From an uncultured Porphyromonadaceae bacterium (lineage in GTDB: Bacteria > Bacteroidota > Bacteroidia > Bacteroidales > Muribaculaceae): a DNA stretch of 6,835 nt. A program made the translations under genes and the position numbers. This document shows, piece after piece, positions 1 to 6,285 of this stretch. Position 1 is the first letter of the stretch, and each line of letters opens with the position of its first letter. The notes under the pieces were generated by a model. The model saw only the letters and a list, made by a program, of their open reading frames with translations. It did no database searches and was not told the origin of the DNA. The stretch is from NCBI GenBank assembly GCA_947176285.1, contig CAMWQF010000154.1, positions 1 to 6,835 of the forward strand, written 5' to 3'.

Positions 1-108
1 GAACAATTCTCAGTAAGCGATGAGAGAACACCGGAGGAAGTTGCGGAAGCTATCAAGAAAGGGGGATATGAAGTGGTATGGAAAGATTGGGATAAAGTGT
101 TTGACTGA
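1..108 (+). CDS. thiH: C-terminal end of 2-iminoacetate synthase (ThiH), partial
   Basis: The reading frame is open from base 1 to a TGA at 106-108 and encodes 35 residues rich in E, K and W, ending in a YEVVWKDWDKVFD tail. This resembles the extreme C-terminus of ThiH, the radical-SAM tyrosine lyase that makes dehydroglycine (2-iminoacetate) for thiazole formation with ThiG and ThiS. The radical-SAM core and CxxxCxxC motif lie upstream of the window, so the call rests on this short tail plus position directly before thiF, where thiH usually sits in Bacteroidota thiamine operons. The next gene starts one base after the stop, suggesting translational coupling. Confidence 0.7.
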   Translation, partial: EQFSVSDERTPEEVAEAIKKGGYEVVWKDWDKVFD

Positions 109-109
109 A

Positions 110-799
110 ATGGAAAGATATTCAAGGCAGATAATGCTTCCAGAGATTGGAGAGGAAGGCCAGAAGAAACTTGCTCAAGCTTCAGTGCTTATTGTCGGAC
201 TCGGAGGACTCGGTTGTCCCGTGGCGCTTTATCTTACCGGTGCCGGTGTGGGCAGAATCGGACTTTGCGATAATGATACTGTATCTATAAACAACCTGCA
301 AAGGCAAATTCTCTATAGTGAAGAGTCAGAAGGAGTGTCCAAAACAACAATAGCGAGACATCGTCTTTCTGAACTATCATCGCATACAAGATTTGATCTC
401 TGGACAAAAGGACTGACTACCGCCAATGCAGAGGAAATAATCTCAGAATATGATCTGGTGATTGACTGCACCGACAATCACGCAACACGATACCTGATCG
501 ACGATACCTGCCTAAGATTAGGCAAAAATTGGATCTACGGCGCAATAGAAGATTATGAAGGAAGAGTCGCTGTTTTCGGAAGAAATGGATATAGTTATTA
601 TGATCTTTATCCCGAAAAGGAACTCTTGTCAAAATCCACACAAGCCACAGGAGGCGTGATCGGTCCTCTTCCCGGAGTCATAGGCTCAATTCAGGCTGCC
701 GAGGCTATAAAACTGATATGTGGATTCGGAGATAATCTTACCGGAAAACTTCTTCTATTTAATATAAAGGATTTAACTCTAAAAACACTCAAACTATGA
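110..799 (+). CDS. thiF: ThiF-family sulfur-carrier adenylyltransferase (ThiS-activating, E1-like), zinc cysteines missing
   Basis: A 229-residue cytoplasmic E1-like enzyme expected to adenylate the ThiS C-terminal glycine for thiocarboxylate formation. Visible motifs are the nucleotide-binding GLGGLG at residues 30-35, D54/D56 with the NLQRQ block at 62-66, K78, the DCTDN motif at 119-123 and the GGVIGPLPGVIGS block at 181-193. The ATG at 110 is chosen because it lies one base after the thiH stop and gives the family N-terminus MERYSRQI; the same frame is open further 5' but that part overlaps thiH. It is oddly divergent: the first CxxC zinc pair is replaced (S162, D165), the second pair is absent because the protein ends early, and the E. 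coli Cys184 position is Q178. A MoeB/HesA-like role on another carrier is possible, but the operon favours ThiF. Confidence 0.86.
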   Translation: MERYSRQIMLPEIGEEGQKKLAQASVLIVGLGGLGCPVALYLTGAGVGRIGLCDNDTVSINNLQRQILYSEESEGVSKTTIARHRLSELSSHTRFDLWTKGLTTANAEEIISEYDLVIDCTDNHATRYLIDDTCLRLGKNWIYGAIEDYEGRVAVFGRNGYSYYDLYPEKELLSKSTQATGGVIGPLPGVIGSIQAAEAIKLICGFGDNLTGKLLLFNIKDLTLKTLKL

Positions 800-1449
800 C
801 CTACAGATCTAAATGGAGTGACGATGCATGGAAAGCCGCATCGCATATCTATCAGGAGATACTTAACCTTCCGTTCGTCAAGCAACTTTCCGAAGGGACT
901 CTTTCAAAAGATAAGTTTATTTTTTATATAAATCAGGATTCAATCTATATAGAAAACTATTGCCGAGTGCTTGCACACATAGCGTCACGACTTAAAAAGC
1001 AGGAACATATCTCTGACTTCCTGAAATTTGCCTCCGTCGGCATCGAAGTGGAGAAGATTCTTCATGCCACTTATCTTGGAGAGGGACATAACTCAGTTTC
1101 ACCCACCCCAACTACCCTTCTCTACAACTCTTATGAATCGGCTAAGGGCTTGGGACCTGTAGAGATAGAAGCAGCCTCTATTCTTCCCTGCTTCTGGGTC
1201 TATCAGAAAGTCGGTGAACACATATATCAGACAAGTTCTCACGACAATCCATACTATCAATGGATAGCGACATACTCTGATAAGGATTTTGAAAAATCCA
1301 CACTAAGGGCTATTGAGATATGCGACGAATTGGCGGAAAACAGTTCAGAAGAAATCCGCCAAAAGATGACAGAAGCCTTCGTTATGGCTACTCGTATGGA
1401 ATGGATGTTTTGGGACAGTGCTTATAATCTTGAAAAATGGAAAATATGA
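796..1449 (+). CDS. tenA: Aminopyrimidine aminohydrolase TenA (thiaminase II family)
   Basis: A 217-residue all-helical TenA-family enzyme. TenA hydrolyses 4-amino-5-aminomethyl-2-methylpyrimidine, a thiamine breakdown product, to HMP, and can also cleave thiamine. The residues known from B. subtilis TenA appear conserved: D48 (equivalent of Asp44) in QDSIYIENY, Y110 (Tyr112), the nucleophile C132 (Cys135) in ILPCFWVY, and E202 (Glu205) in MEWMFWDSAY. With the nucleophile present, this is the cysteine-containing TenA_C type rather than TenA_E. The ATG at 796 overlaps the thiF stop as ATGA, so the start is well fixed and probably translationally coupled. Lying next to thiD is sensible, because ThiD phosphorylates the HMP released. 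Confidence 0.93.
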   Translation: MTYRSKWSDDAWKAASHIYQEILNLPFVKQLSEGTLSKDKFIFYINQDSIYIENYCRVLAHIASRLKKQEHISDFLKFASVGIEVEKILHATYLGEGHNSVSPTPTTLLYNSYESAKGLGPVEIEAASILPCFWVYQKVGEHIYQTSSHDNPYYQWIATYSDKDFEKSTLRAIEICDELAENSSEEIRQKMTEAFVMATRMEWMFWDSAYNLEKWKI

Positions 1450-2261
1450 AATTAAAAACGTATAAACGGGTAATGACCATTGCAGGAAGCGATCCGAGCG
1501 GGGGAGCCGGAGTGCAAGCCGACATTAAGACAATATCCGCGTGCGGATGCTACGCAACCTCTGCGATTGCAGCATTAGTCAATGAGAACACTCAGGGAGT
1601 ATATGGAGTATTACCGATTCCTGATGAGTTTGTCGCAGATCAGATTCATTCCATTCTTGACGATGTAGGCACAGACGCTATCAAGATAGGAATGCTCCAT
1701 TCTGCAGAACTTATCCGCATTGTTAAAAACACCCTTGATAAATATCCTGAAATAAAAGATATTGTCCTGGATCCGGTGATGGTTGCCACATCAGGAGATC
1801 CTCTGCTTGAAGAAGAAGCAGTTGCTATACTCCGTGACTTACTGATACCGAGAAGCCGAATCATTACCCCTAATATTCCTGAAGCAGAAATTCTTCTACG
1901 ACAAAGGATCTGCAGTCAAGATGAATTGCCTGAAGCCGCCATGGAACTGTCTAAACTTGGAACATCAGTATTGCTCAAGGCCGGACATCTGTCAGAAGAT
2001 ATCCTTATCGACATTTTCTATAATGCAGAGACAAATGAGACGATATATCTGGAATCAAAACGTATTGACACAGTCAACACTCATGGCACAGGATGCACGC
2101 TCTCATCCGCTATCGCTTCTTTCCTGGCAAAAGGAAATTCACTCAACAATTCTGTCCTACTGGCTAAAGACTATATCACTAAGGCGATAGAATCCGGAAC
2201 TCAATATAAGATAGGCAAAGGACATGGCCCGGTAAACCATTTCCACAATATTAATAAATGA
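1446..2261 (+). CDS. thiD: Hydroxymethylpyrimidine / phosphomethylpyrimidine kinase ThiD
   Basis: A 271-residue ribokinase-fold kinase that phosphorylates HMP to HMP-P and then HMP-PP, the pyrimidine donor for thiamine phosphate synthase. Motifs in order are GSDPSGGAG at residues 14-22, ADIKT at 25-29, DPVMVATSG at 109-117, TPNIPEAE at 141-148, LLKAGH at 176-181 and the anion-hole/catalytic block THGTGCTLSSA at 212-222, with C217 where Salmonella ThiD has its active-site cysteine. Length fits the family (about 266 residues). The ATG at 1446 overlaps the tenA stop as ATGA, as at the thiF/tenA junction; an in-frame ATG at 1437 would add three residues and is the alternative start. No ThiE or ThiN fusion is visible. 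The stop codon forms the first bases of a palindromic terminator. Confidence 0.94.
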   Translation: MKLKTYKRVMTIAGSDPSGGAGVQADIKTISACGCYATSAIAALVNENTQGVYGVLPIPDEFVADQIHSILDDVGTDAIKIGMLHSAELIRIVKNTLDKYPEIKDIVLDPVMVATSGDPLLEEEAVAILRDLLIPRSRIITPNIPEAEILLRQRICSQDELPEAAMELSKLGTSVLLKAGHLSEDILIDIFYNAETNETIYLESKRIDTVNTHGTGCTLSSAIASFLAKGNSLNNSVLLAKDYITKAIESGTQYKIGKGHGPVNHFHNINK

Positions 2262-2280
2262 AGTTGTTTAAACAACTTCA
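2259..2280. terminator. Perfect 22-bp palindrome, likely bidirectional terminator
   Basis: The half-site TGAAGTTGTTT is followed immediately by its exact reverse complement, beginning at the thiD TGA. As RNA it can fold into a stem of about 8 bp with a short UUUAAA loop. It lies in the 37-base space between two convergent genes. The minus-strand RNA would run on into a U/A-rich stretch (ATTTATTAATATT), better than the plus-strand flank, which is mostly A. The stem is AT-rich, so termination strength is uncertain. A protein-binding site is a less likely alternative. Confidence 0.55.
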
Positions 2281-2298
2281 ATAGAAAAATATTTCTTC

Positions 2299-2790
2299 TT
2301 ATATATGAATACGATTCTTTTCTTTGATAGTGGATGAAACCTTAATGTTGGGATTTATTTTGAGAAGATCTGCTATAAACTCTTTTTCATCTTTTGGGGA
2401 GATTTCCAAAGGAGCTGAAGATTTTAGAATTTTCCGGTCTGAGAATTTTATGGCGATTCTATGCGTGGACAGCGCCGCTGAAGCCAATATACTATTGGTC
2501 CGAGTGATAGATTCGATTTTTTCTATCGGAAACCATTGCCATGAAAACATAATCTTTACTCCAAAATACTTGCCACGAACAGCATATTTCGTAGAAAAAA
2601 TAGCATAATAAATTAATACGCAAAAAGGAACTGATAAAGCGATACCAAACCAATAATCAGAATCGGTCAATATCGGGCCAGTCATAAAACACAATATAGT
2701 AAAAGGAATAAGAGAATATACCCACCAATCAACTTTTGACTTATAAATTATCATTTCCATATTTTTAGCGAATAAACTAATTTCTGACAT
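2299..2790 (-). CDS. Two-helix membrane protein with bacterial PH (bPH_4-like) domain
   Basis: A 163-residue protein of unknown function. Two membrane segments are visible at about residues 24-41 and 47-65, separated by a short TDSDYW turn, followed by a cytoplasmic beta-rich domain at about 66-155. The features TKYAVRGKYFGVKI, PIEKIESITRT, LSTHRIAIKF and ISPKDEKEFIADLL fit the bacterial PH-like families (DUF1200/bPH_4 type), which end in an SPKD-x-x-x-F-I helix. The start at 2790 gives ten residues before MEMIIYKSKVDWW; since relatives often start close to YKSK, the ATG at 2760 is a real alternative. The gene is the last minus-strand gene before thiD and could be the tail of the ABC/GntR operon 122 bases upstream, as I see no consensus promoter in that gap. 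Confidence 0.75.
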   Translation of the reverse strand: MSEISLFAKNMEMIIYKSKVDWWVYSLIPFTILCFMTGPILTDSDYWFGIALSVPFCVLIYYAIFSTKYAVRGKYFGVKIMFSWQWFPIEKIESITRTNSILASAALSTHRIAIKFSDRKILKSSAPLEISPKDEKEFIADLLKINPNIKVSSTIKEKNRIHI

Positions 2791-2817
2791 TCAGCTAAAC
2801 GATGCTAATGCATAAAC

Positions 2818-2883
2818 TCAATTTAGAATTGAACTCACCACCATTATCATGATAGCCATTATGCCCATTATCATACTTACCAT
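2818..2883 (-). CDS. Possible 21-residue hydrophobic peptide (doubtful)
   Basis: In the gap between the GntR and PH-domain genes, a short frame runs from an ATG at 2883 to a TGA at 2818. It encodes a peptide made almost entirely of M, I, V, A and G with a SSILN tail, enough for one membrane pass. The peptide has seven methionines, alternating mostly with isoleucine, and this creates the repeated CCATTATCAT-type DNA on the plus strand. I recognise no family and see no clear ribosome binding site. It may be a chance ORF in AT-rich leader DNA. Confidence 0.15.
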   Translation of the reverse strand: MVSMIMGIMAIMIMVVSSILN

Positions 2884-2912
2884 ATATTTATACTTTATAA
2901 TACTGAATTTGA

Positions 2913-3278
2913 TTATTTATTATCTGCTTTTGACAGGATTGTCGCTACTTCATCTGATGTTATGCCGAGAATCATCATCTCTTCAATTAATCCGGGAATC
3001 GTCTTTTCAAAAAATTCTCGTTTTCTTTCATTTCTAACTATTTCCACTCCATTCTTTGCCAAAAGAAAACCCATTCCTCGTCGAGATTCTATAGCATGAA
3101 GATTTTGCAATTCATCAAGAGCCTTGAGCACAGTACGATTGTTGACACCCAATTCTGCAGTCAGTTCCCTAACAGATGGGATCATTTCTCCTGAAATCCA
3201 TACGCCACTTAGGATGCAATGAAACGCATAATCTAATATTTGCCGATAGATAGGTTTGTTATCGTTAAATTCCATCAT
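2913..3278 (-). CDS. GntR-family transcriptional regulator, YtrA subfamily
   Basis: A 121-residue DNA-binding protein. Residues 9-75 form a clear GntR winged helix-turn-helix: PIYRQI, the G-x-x-I/L-PSVREL block around 30-39, LGVNNRTVLKALDEL at 43-57 and the wing RRGMGFLLA at 66-74. Only about 45 residues follow, which is the short two-helix dimerisation tail of the YtrA subfamily rather than a FadR- or HutC-type effector domain. YtrA regulators typically repress the ABC transporter operon that encodes them. Here the gene lies four bases after the membrane-protein gene of such an operon, and a perfect palindrome at the operon promoter is the obvious candidate operator. An ATG one codon later (3275) is an equally good start. 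No ligand can be inferred. Confidence 0.9.
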   Translation of the reverse strand: MMEFNDNKPIYRQILDYAFHCILSGVWISGEMIPSVRELTAELGVNNRTVLKALDELQNLHAIESRRGMGFLLAKNGVEIVRNERKREFFEKTIPGLIEEMMILGITSDEVATILSKADNK

Positions 3279-3282
3279 TATA

Positions 3283-4062
3283 TTAAAGATTGCTTCGATA
3301 TAGTGACCGATAACTTAACCATATCAACAAGATGATAAATACAACATTTAACGCCAATGCAAAAATTGAAAAGTGCATATGATCATTCAGAGCACTGCTC
3401 ACCATTTCAGATATTTCTGTTTCTCCGGCAGGACTTCCTTGGCTTGCGGCTTCTTTATATCCCGCTATTATTGCTTCCTTTACTCCATAAAAGGTATTGA
3501 GAGTAGACAAAAATATTGATACGCAAATAGAAATCAAATACGCTTTCACCACTCTATTTCGCGTTGCGGCTACCACAAAGTAAAAACATGTCAACATGGC
3601 TGCAATGGTGGAAAGATAAGTCGACCATTCAAAAACCAAAGGAACTGCTCGTTTATTTTGGAGCATTTCAATGCCATTGATTTCCGAATGGCATAAACCC
3701 ATTGATATTGTCTCGGCTATCCAAGGACATAGATAACATGCCAAGCCAACGACAATAATAAGATAAGTCATATAAAACAATAATTTCTCAAACGCGCTTG
3801 CCGGCAATAGCCTGTCAACTATTCTGGTATCCCCTCCTTTTGTGAATACTATTGGTGCCCATATAAACATGAACATCAAGATAGTCCTGCATGGGCTGTA
3901 GATTCCCATACGTATTGTTTCTGATGGTATCAGAAGGTATAAAAGAGATGTCACCAGCGAAAAGAGGAAATAAATAATAGTTTGCTTCCTAATCCATGGT
4001 GCATTATACTGATATAACTGTGCCACCCTATGCCACGAGAAATTTGATATCTGTGTTGCCAT
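3283..4062 (-). CDS. ABC-transporter-associated integral membrane protein (putative permease)
   Basis: A 259-residue protein with about six hydrophobic segments, at approximately residues 28-46, 58-74, 97-113, 149-166, 174-192 and 233-251. An RLLPASAFEKLLF stretch at 84-96 resembles the conserved LPAS-x-x-EK loop of membrane proteins paired with YtrB-like ATPases in Bacteroidota. A soluble stretch at about 200-230 carries many E and S. It presumably forms the membrane part of a transporter with the ATPase encoded just upstream; the substrate is unknown. I chose the ATG at 4062 because it overlaps the ATPase stop as TAATG; a frame-compatible ATG at 4089 would add nine residues and overlap the ATPase by 28 bases. 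Primary sequence is typically poorly conserved in such partners, so the call leans on context. Confidence 0.72.
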   Translation of the reverse strand: MATQISNFSWHRVAQLYQYNAPWIRKQTIIYFLFSLVTSLLYLLIPSETIRMGIYSPCRTILMFMFIWAPIVFTKGGDTRIVDRLLPASAFEKLLFYMTYLIIVVGLACYLCPWIAETISMGLCHSEINGIEMLQNKRAVPLVFEWSTYLSTIAAMLTCFYFVVAATRNRVVKAYLISICVSIFLSTLNTFYGVKEAIIAGYKEAASQGSPAGETEISEMVSSALNDHMHFSIFALALNVVFIILLIWLSYRSLYRSNL

Positions 4063-4895
4063 TACTTTTGAAGTTGAGATATTATACATTGAGATTTATC
4101 AGAATGCAGACCCATATAAAGAGCCTTCCAATCAACACGTGTTTCATCACGTCCGCCGCAAGGATATATATTGAGATATCTGCCTCCAATATTCTCAGAA
4201 TACAGCGAATCTTGATCTGAATGCATCGAATATTCAAATGCTAATTTCTCAGCCACATCTTCTTCCGTCCCGACGAATAAAAGTTTTGACTTTTGCATTA
4301 TCATAGCGCCGTCAAATAGATTTTCAAGATCAGTTACAGTATGGGTTGAAACTATGATAGTTTGATTCTCGCACATGTTTTTCGTAATTAGTTTGCGCAA
4401 TGTCTCACGTCCTTCAATATCAAGAGCATTTGTTGGCTCGTCAAGAAGAAGCACCTTCACTTCCATGGCTAGGACATAAGAGAGTTGTGCCTTCTTAAGA
4501 TTGCCGAGAGAATGGGATTCCATAGGTTCATTTCCGGACTGTCCGAAAGCCTTGAGGTTTTCTTCAAATTTTTCCTCCGAGAAATTTGGATAAAAACGGG
4601 AATGCAATTTTTTAAATTCTCTGATGGTTTTGCCTGGAAATTTCATATAGTCTTCCAAGAGAAAAACATCTCCCATCTCAGATGGATGATTTGTAAAAGA
4701 TGGATGTGTGTCTATATTGCTTGTTCCGGATTGTGGATGAATCAGTCCGCCTATGACATGAAGTAATGTTGTCTTGCCGGCTCCGTTTTCTCCGGCAAGC
4801 AGATAAAGTCCGTTGCCTATCTGCGCAGTGATATCAGACAATGCCGGGCTTTTAGTCCCTTTATACGCAAATATAACTTTATTCAGCTCTATCAT
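4062..4895 (-). CDS. ABC transporter ATP-binding protein (YtrB-like)
   Basis: A 277-residue cytoplasmic ATPase. Walker A is GENGAGKTT at residues 35-43, a Q-loop-like region lies near 77-92 (FLLEDYMKFPGKTIREF), Walker B with D-loop is VLLLDEPTNALD at 148-159, and the H-loop is STHT with H185. The ABC signature is degenerate: SLGNLKKAQ at 129-137 in place of LSGGQ. No membrane segments are present, so it should pair with the hydrophobic protein encoded next, giving one ATPase plus one membrane partner as in Ytr-type exporters. The ATG at 4895 begins MIELNKVIFAYKG, the normal family start; the frame is open to 4955, but that extension would translate the palindromic operator. The C-terminal 80 residues after the H-loop are less conserved. 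Confidence 0.9.
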   Translation of the reverse strand: MIELNKVIFAYKGTKSPALSDITAQIGNGLYLLAGENGAGKTTLLHVIGGLIHPQSGTSNIDTHPSFTNHPSEMGDVFLLEDYMKFPGKTIREFKKLHSRFYPNFSEEKFEENLKAFGQSGNEPMESHSLGNLKKAQLSYVLAMEVKVLLLDEPTNALDIEGRETLRKLITKNMCENQTIIVSTHTVTDLENLFDGAMIMQKSKLLFVGTEEDVAEKLAFEYSMHSDQDSLYSENIGGRYLNIYPCGGRDETRVDWKALYMGLHSDKSQCIISQLQK

Positions 4896-4927
4896 AATCA
4901 GATATATTAAGGATAATAAAATTCTAT

Positions 4928-4951
4928 AGTGTTGTACATATGTACAACACT
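4928..4951. promoter_or_regulatory. Perfect 24-bp palindrome, candidate GntR operator
   Basis: The half-site AGTGTTGTACAT is followed directly by its exact reverse complement. It starts two bases after the TACCTTTG element of the minus-strand promoter, so the predicted transcription start falls inside it, about 35-55 bases before the ATPase start codon. A bound repressor would block initiation. The operon encodes a YtrA-type GntR repressor, and that subfamily generally recognises inverted repeats at its own promoter, so autoregulation is the natural inference. No second copy was found by eye in this window. Confidence 0.75.
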
Positions 4952-4952
4952 G

Positions 4953-4983
4953 CAAAGGTAATAATAATATTTGATTCTACAAA
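4953..4983 (-). promoter_or_regulatory. Bacteroidota-type promoter of the ABC transporter/GntR operon
   Basis: On the minus strand a TTTG (4983-4980) is followed by 19 bases and then TACCTTTG (4960-4953), matching the Bacteroidota primary-sigma consensus of TTTG, 19-21 bases, TAnnTTTG. Transcription should start near 4945-4950, giving a leader of about 50-55 bases before the ATPase ATG at 4895. The promoter lies just downstream of the lipoprotein gene stop codon, and the palindromic operator follows at once. Confidence 0.75.
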
Positions 4984-5004
4984 TTAAATGAGCGAATATT
5001 TATT

Positions 5005-6201
5005 TCATTCAGGTGTAACCGTCTTTTTTTCTACGAATGTGATAGGCCATAAGAATTTAAATGGCTTTTTTTGTGGACAATAATATTCAACGTTAAATTT
5101 TGGCAAGTTTTCTATTAATCTTAATGCTTCAGCGTTAAGTTCTTCGTTTTCACTTCCTCTAAAAATCTTTCCTCCTGAGACTCTTCCATCCGGCATAACA
5201 AGAAAATTGACCATAACCCGCTCCTTGCCTTTAAATCCATCAGGTATACGAATATTTTCTTCAATCCAATTCTTCATTTTGGAGTTGCCTCCGGGAAATT
5301 CGCATATGTTAAAATAGTCAACCCATATTCCTTCATTAGATTGCTCAACCTTCTGCTTTAGTGATTCAATAGCATTTGAATCCATCGAAATGTAAGCACA
5401 TCTATTGCCATATTCATCATTCTTAATTTCAATTTTAGTTATAGATTCAGGGCATGCCATGCTTATACCAGCCCCCAGAATCCACTCATTGTTGAAATAT
5501 ATAAACTCAATACTGTCTGCTTTTTGTATTCCATCACTTGGATTCATGGCAGTAGAAAGCCTATCACCAGACATATTTATATAATACCATTCATCGCTTT
5601 CCCAATAATGGTATTCCCCGTTGCTTCCTTCTACTTCTTTCAAAATACCCTTTTCTGTCACTTTCGCGATCCCCTTTTCATACGGAAAAGCAAACACAAA
5701 TTTAGGTTCCAAAACTATATATCCGTCAGCGTTGGCAAAACCAATTCTCCCTTTGTCATCAACTATTCGATATGTTCCGCATTTTACATAATCATCTCCA
5801 TTGTCTATTTGAAATGGCTTGAAATCAGTTTCTGAAATATGTTTGAGAAAAATCAAATCAGGATCAATAAGTGTAGTGGTAACTGTGTCTAAACCAATCT
5901 CCAAATAGGATGGTGTATTCTTTGACACAACGATTACACTGTCTTTCATTCCCACAAACTTAATATTAAGAGAATCACCCAAATGTGCCGTTAGAGAAAA
6001 CTTTCCTAAAGTATCAGTTATAAAAGCATGGTCATCTGTACTGTTTAAAATAACAGCTCCATTCAGACTTTCGCCAGATATCCGGTCATAAGTGTAGCCA
6101 TGAATAGTTCTCATCATAGATAATCTATCCTTTGGACGGCTATTACAACTGGCAAAAGCCAATAAAAACAGCAATACAAATATTCCAATAAACTTTCTCA
6201 T
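5005..6201 (-). CDS. Lipoprotein with carboxypeptidase-regulatory-like, WG-repeat-like and TonB C-terminal domains
   Basis: A 398-residue envelope protein of unknown function. Residues 1-18 form a signal peptide (MRK, then a hydrophobic core) ending at lipobox FAS-C19. The residues after C19 (NSRPKDR) lack the acidic run of the Bacteroidota surface-export signal, so a periplasm-facing lipoprotein is inferred. Residues about 32-92 look like a carboxypeptidase-regulatory-like beta-sandwich (IHGYTYD...GESLNGA, TDTLGKFSL, GDSLNIKFVGM). Residues about 144-195 hold a WG-repeat-like unit (DDKGRIGFANADG, ILEPKF-like VLEPKF). Residues about 302-392 match the TonB C-terminal domain (FPGG, VNFLVMPDGRVSGGKIFRG, NAEALRLIENLPKF). 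There is no TonB-type transmembrane anchor or proline-rich spacer, so it is not a classical energy-coupling TonB. AGGA about eight bases before the ATG is a possible ribosome binding site. Confidence 0.82.
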   Translation of the reverse strand: MRKFIGIFVLLFLLAFASCNSRPKDRLSMMRTIHGYTYDRISGESLNGAVILNSTDDHAFITDTLGKFSLTAHLGDSLNIKFVGMKDSVIVVSKNTPSYLEIGLDTVTTTLIDPDLIFLKHISETDFKPFQIDNGDDYVKCGTYRIVDDKGRIGFANADGYIVLEPKFVFAFPYEKGIAKVTEKGILKEVEGSNGEYHYWESDEWYYINMSGDRLSTAMNPSDGIQKADSIEFIYFNNEWILGAGISMACPESITKIEIKNDEYGNRCAYISMDSNAIESLKQKVEQSNEGIWVDYFNICEFPGGNSKMKNWIEENIRIPDGFKGKERVMVNFLVMPDGRVSGGKIFRGSENEELNAEALRLIENLPKFNVEYYCPQKKPFKFLWPITFVEKKTVTPE

Positions 6202-6244
6202 ATCATTTTCCTATTAACTTTATTTGGATGGTCAAGATAAAATA

Positions 6245-6280
6245 CCCGTCCCCAAAAATGAATTTTTACTTCATAGCGGG
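6245..6280 (-). terminator. Weak hairpin between the XRE regulator and lipoprotein genes
   Basis: On the minus strand, just after the XRE stop codon, CCCG (6280-6277) can pair with CGGG (6248-6245). An inner inverted repeat AAAAAT-TC-ATTTTT lies between them, and TATTTTAT follows. The outer stem is only four base pairs over a long interior, so this may be an attenuating or inefficient terminator, or nothing. I see no consensus promoter for the lipoprotein gene in this 84-base gap, so readthrough is possible. Confidence 0.22.
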
Positions 6281-6285
6281 ATAAT

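Noticed and set aside
20..109. N-terminal extension of thiF starting at an ATG at 20
   Set aside because: It overlaps the thiH C-terminus in another frame, is a K/R-rich out-of-frame translation, and the family N-terminus MERYSRQI starts at 110.
1921..2190. Plus-strand 89-residue frame inside thiD
   Set aside because: Out-of-frame shadow of the conserved ThiD coding sequence, with no recognisable motif.
2841..2874. Repeated CCATTATCAT / CCATTATG units resembling a tandem repeat
   Set aside because: Irregular spacing (15 and 9 bases) and only two full copies; explained by alternating Met/Ile codons of a mini-ORF or by chance in AT-rich DNA. Not a CRISPR or iteron array.
2849..3037. Plus-strand 62-residue hydrophobic frame
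   Set aside because: Most of it lies antisense to the well-supported GntR gene; the hydrophobicity is a by-product of AT-rich DNA.
4896..4955. N-terminal extension of the ATPase from an ATG at 4955
   Set aside because: It would be translated from the promoter-proximal palindrome and would start at or before the predicted transcription start; the family start is MIELNK at 4895.
6202..6285. Promoter for the lipoprotein gene
   Set aside because: A TTTG and a TATCTTGA are present on the minus strand, but they are only 15 bases apart and the second does not match TAnnTTTG, so I do not call it.
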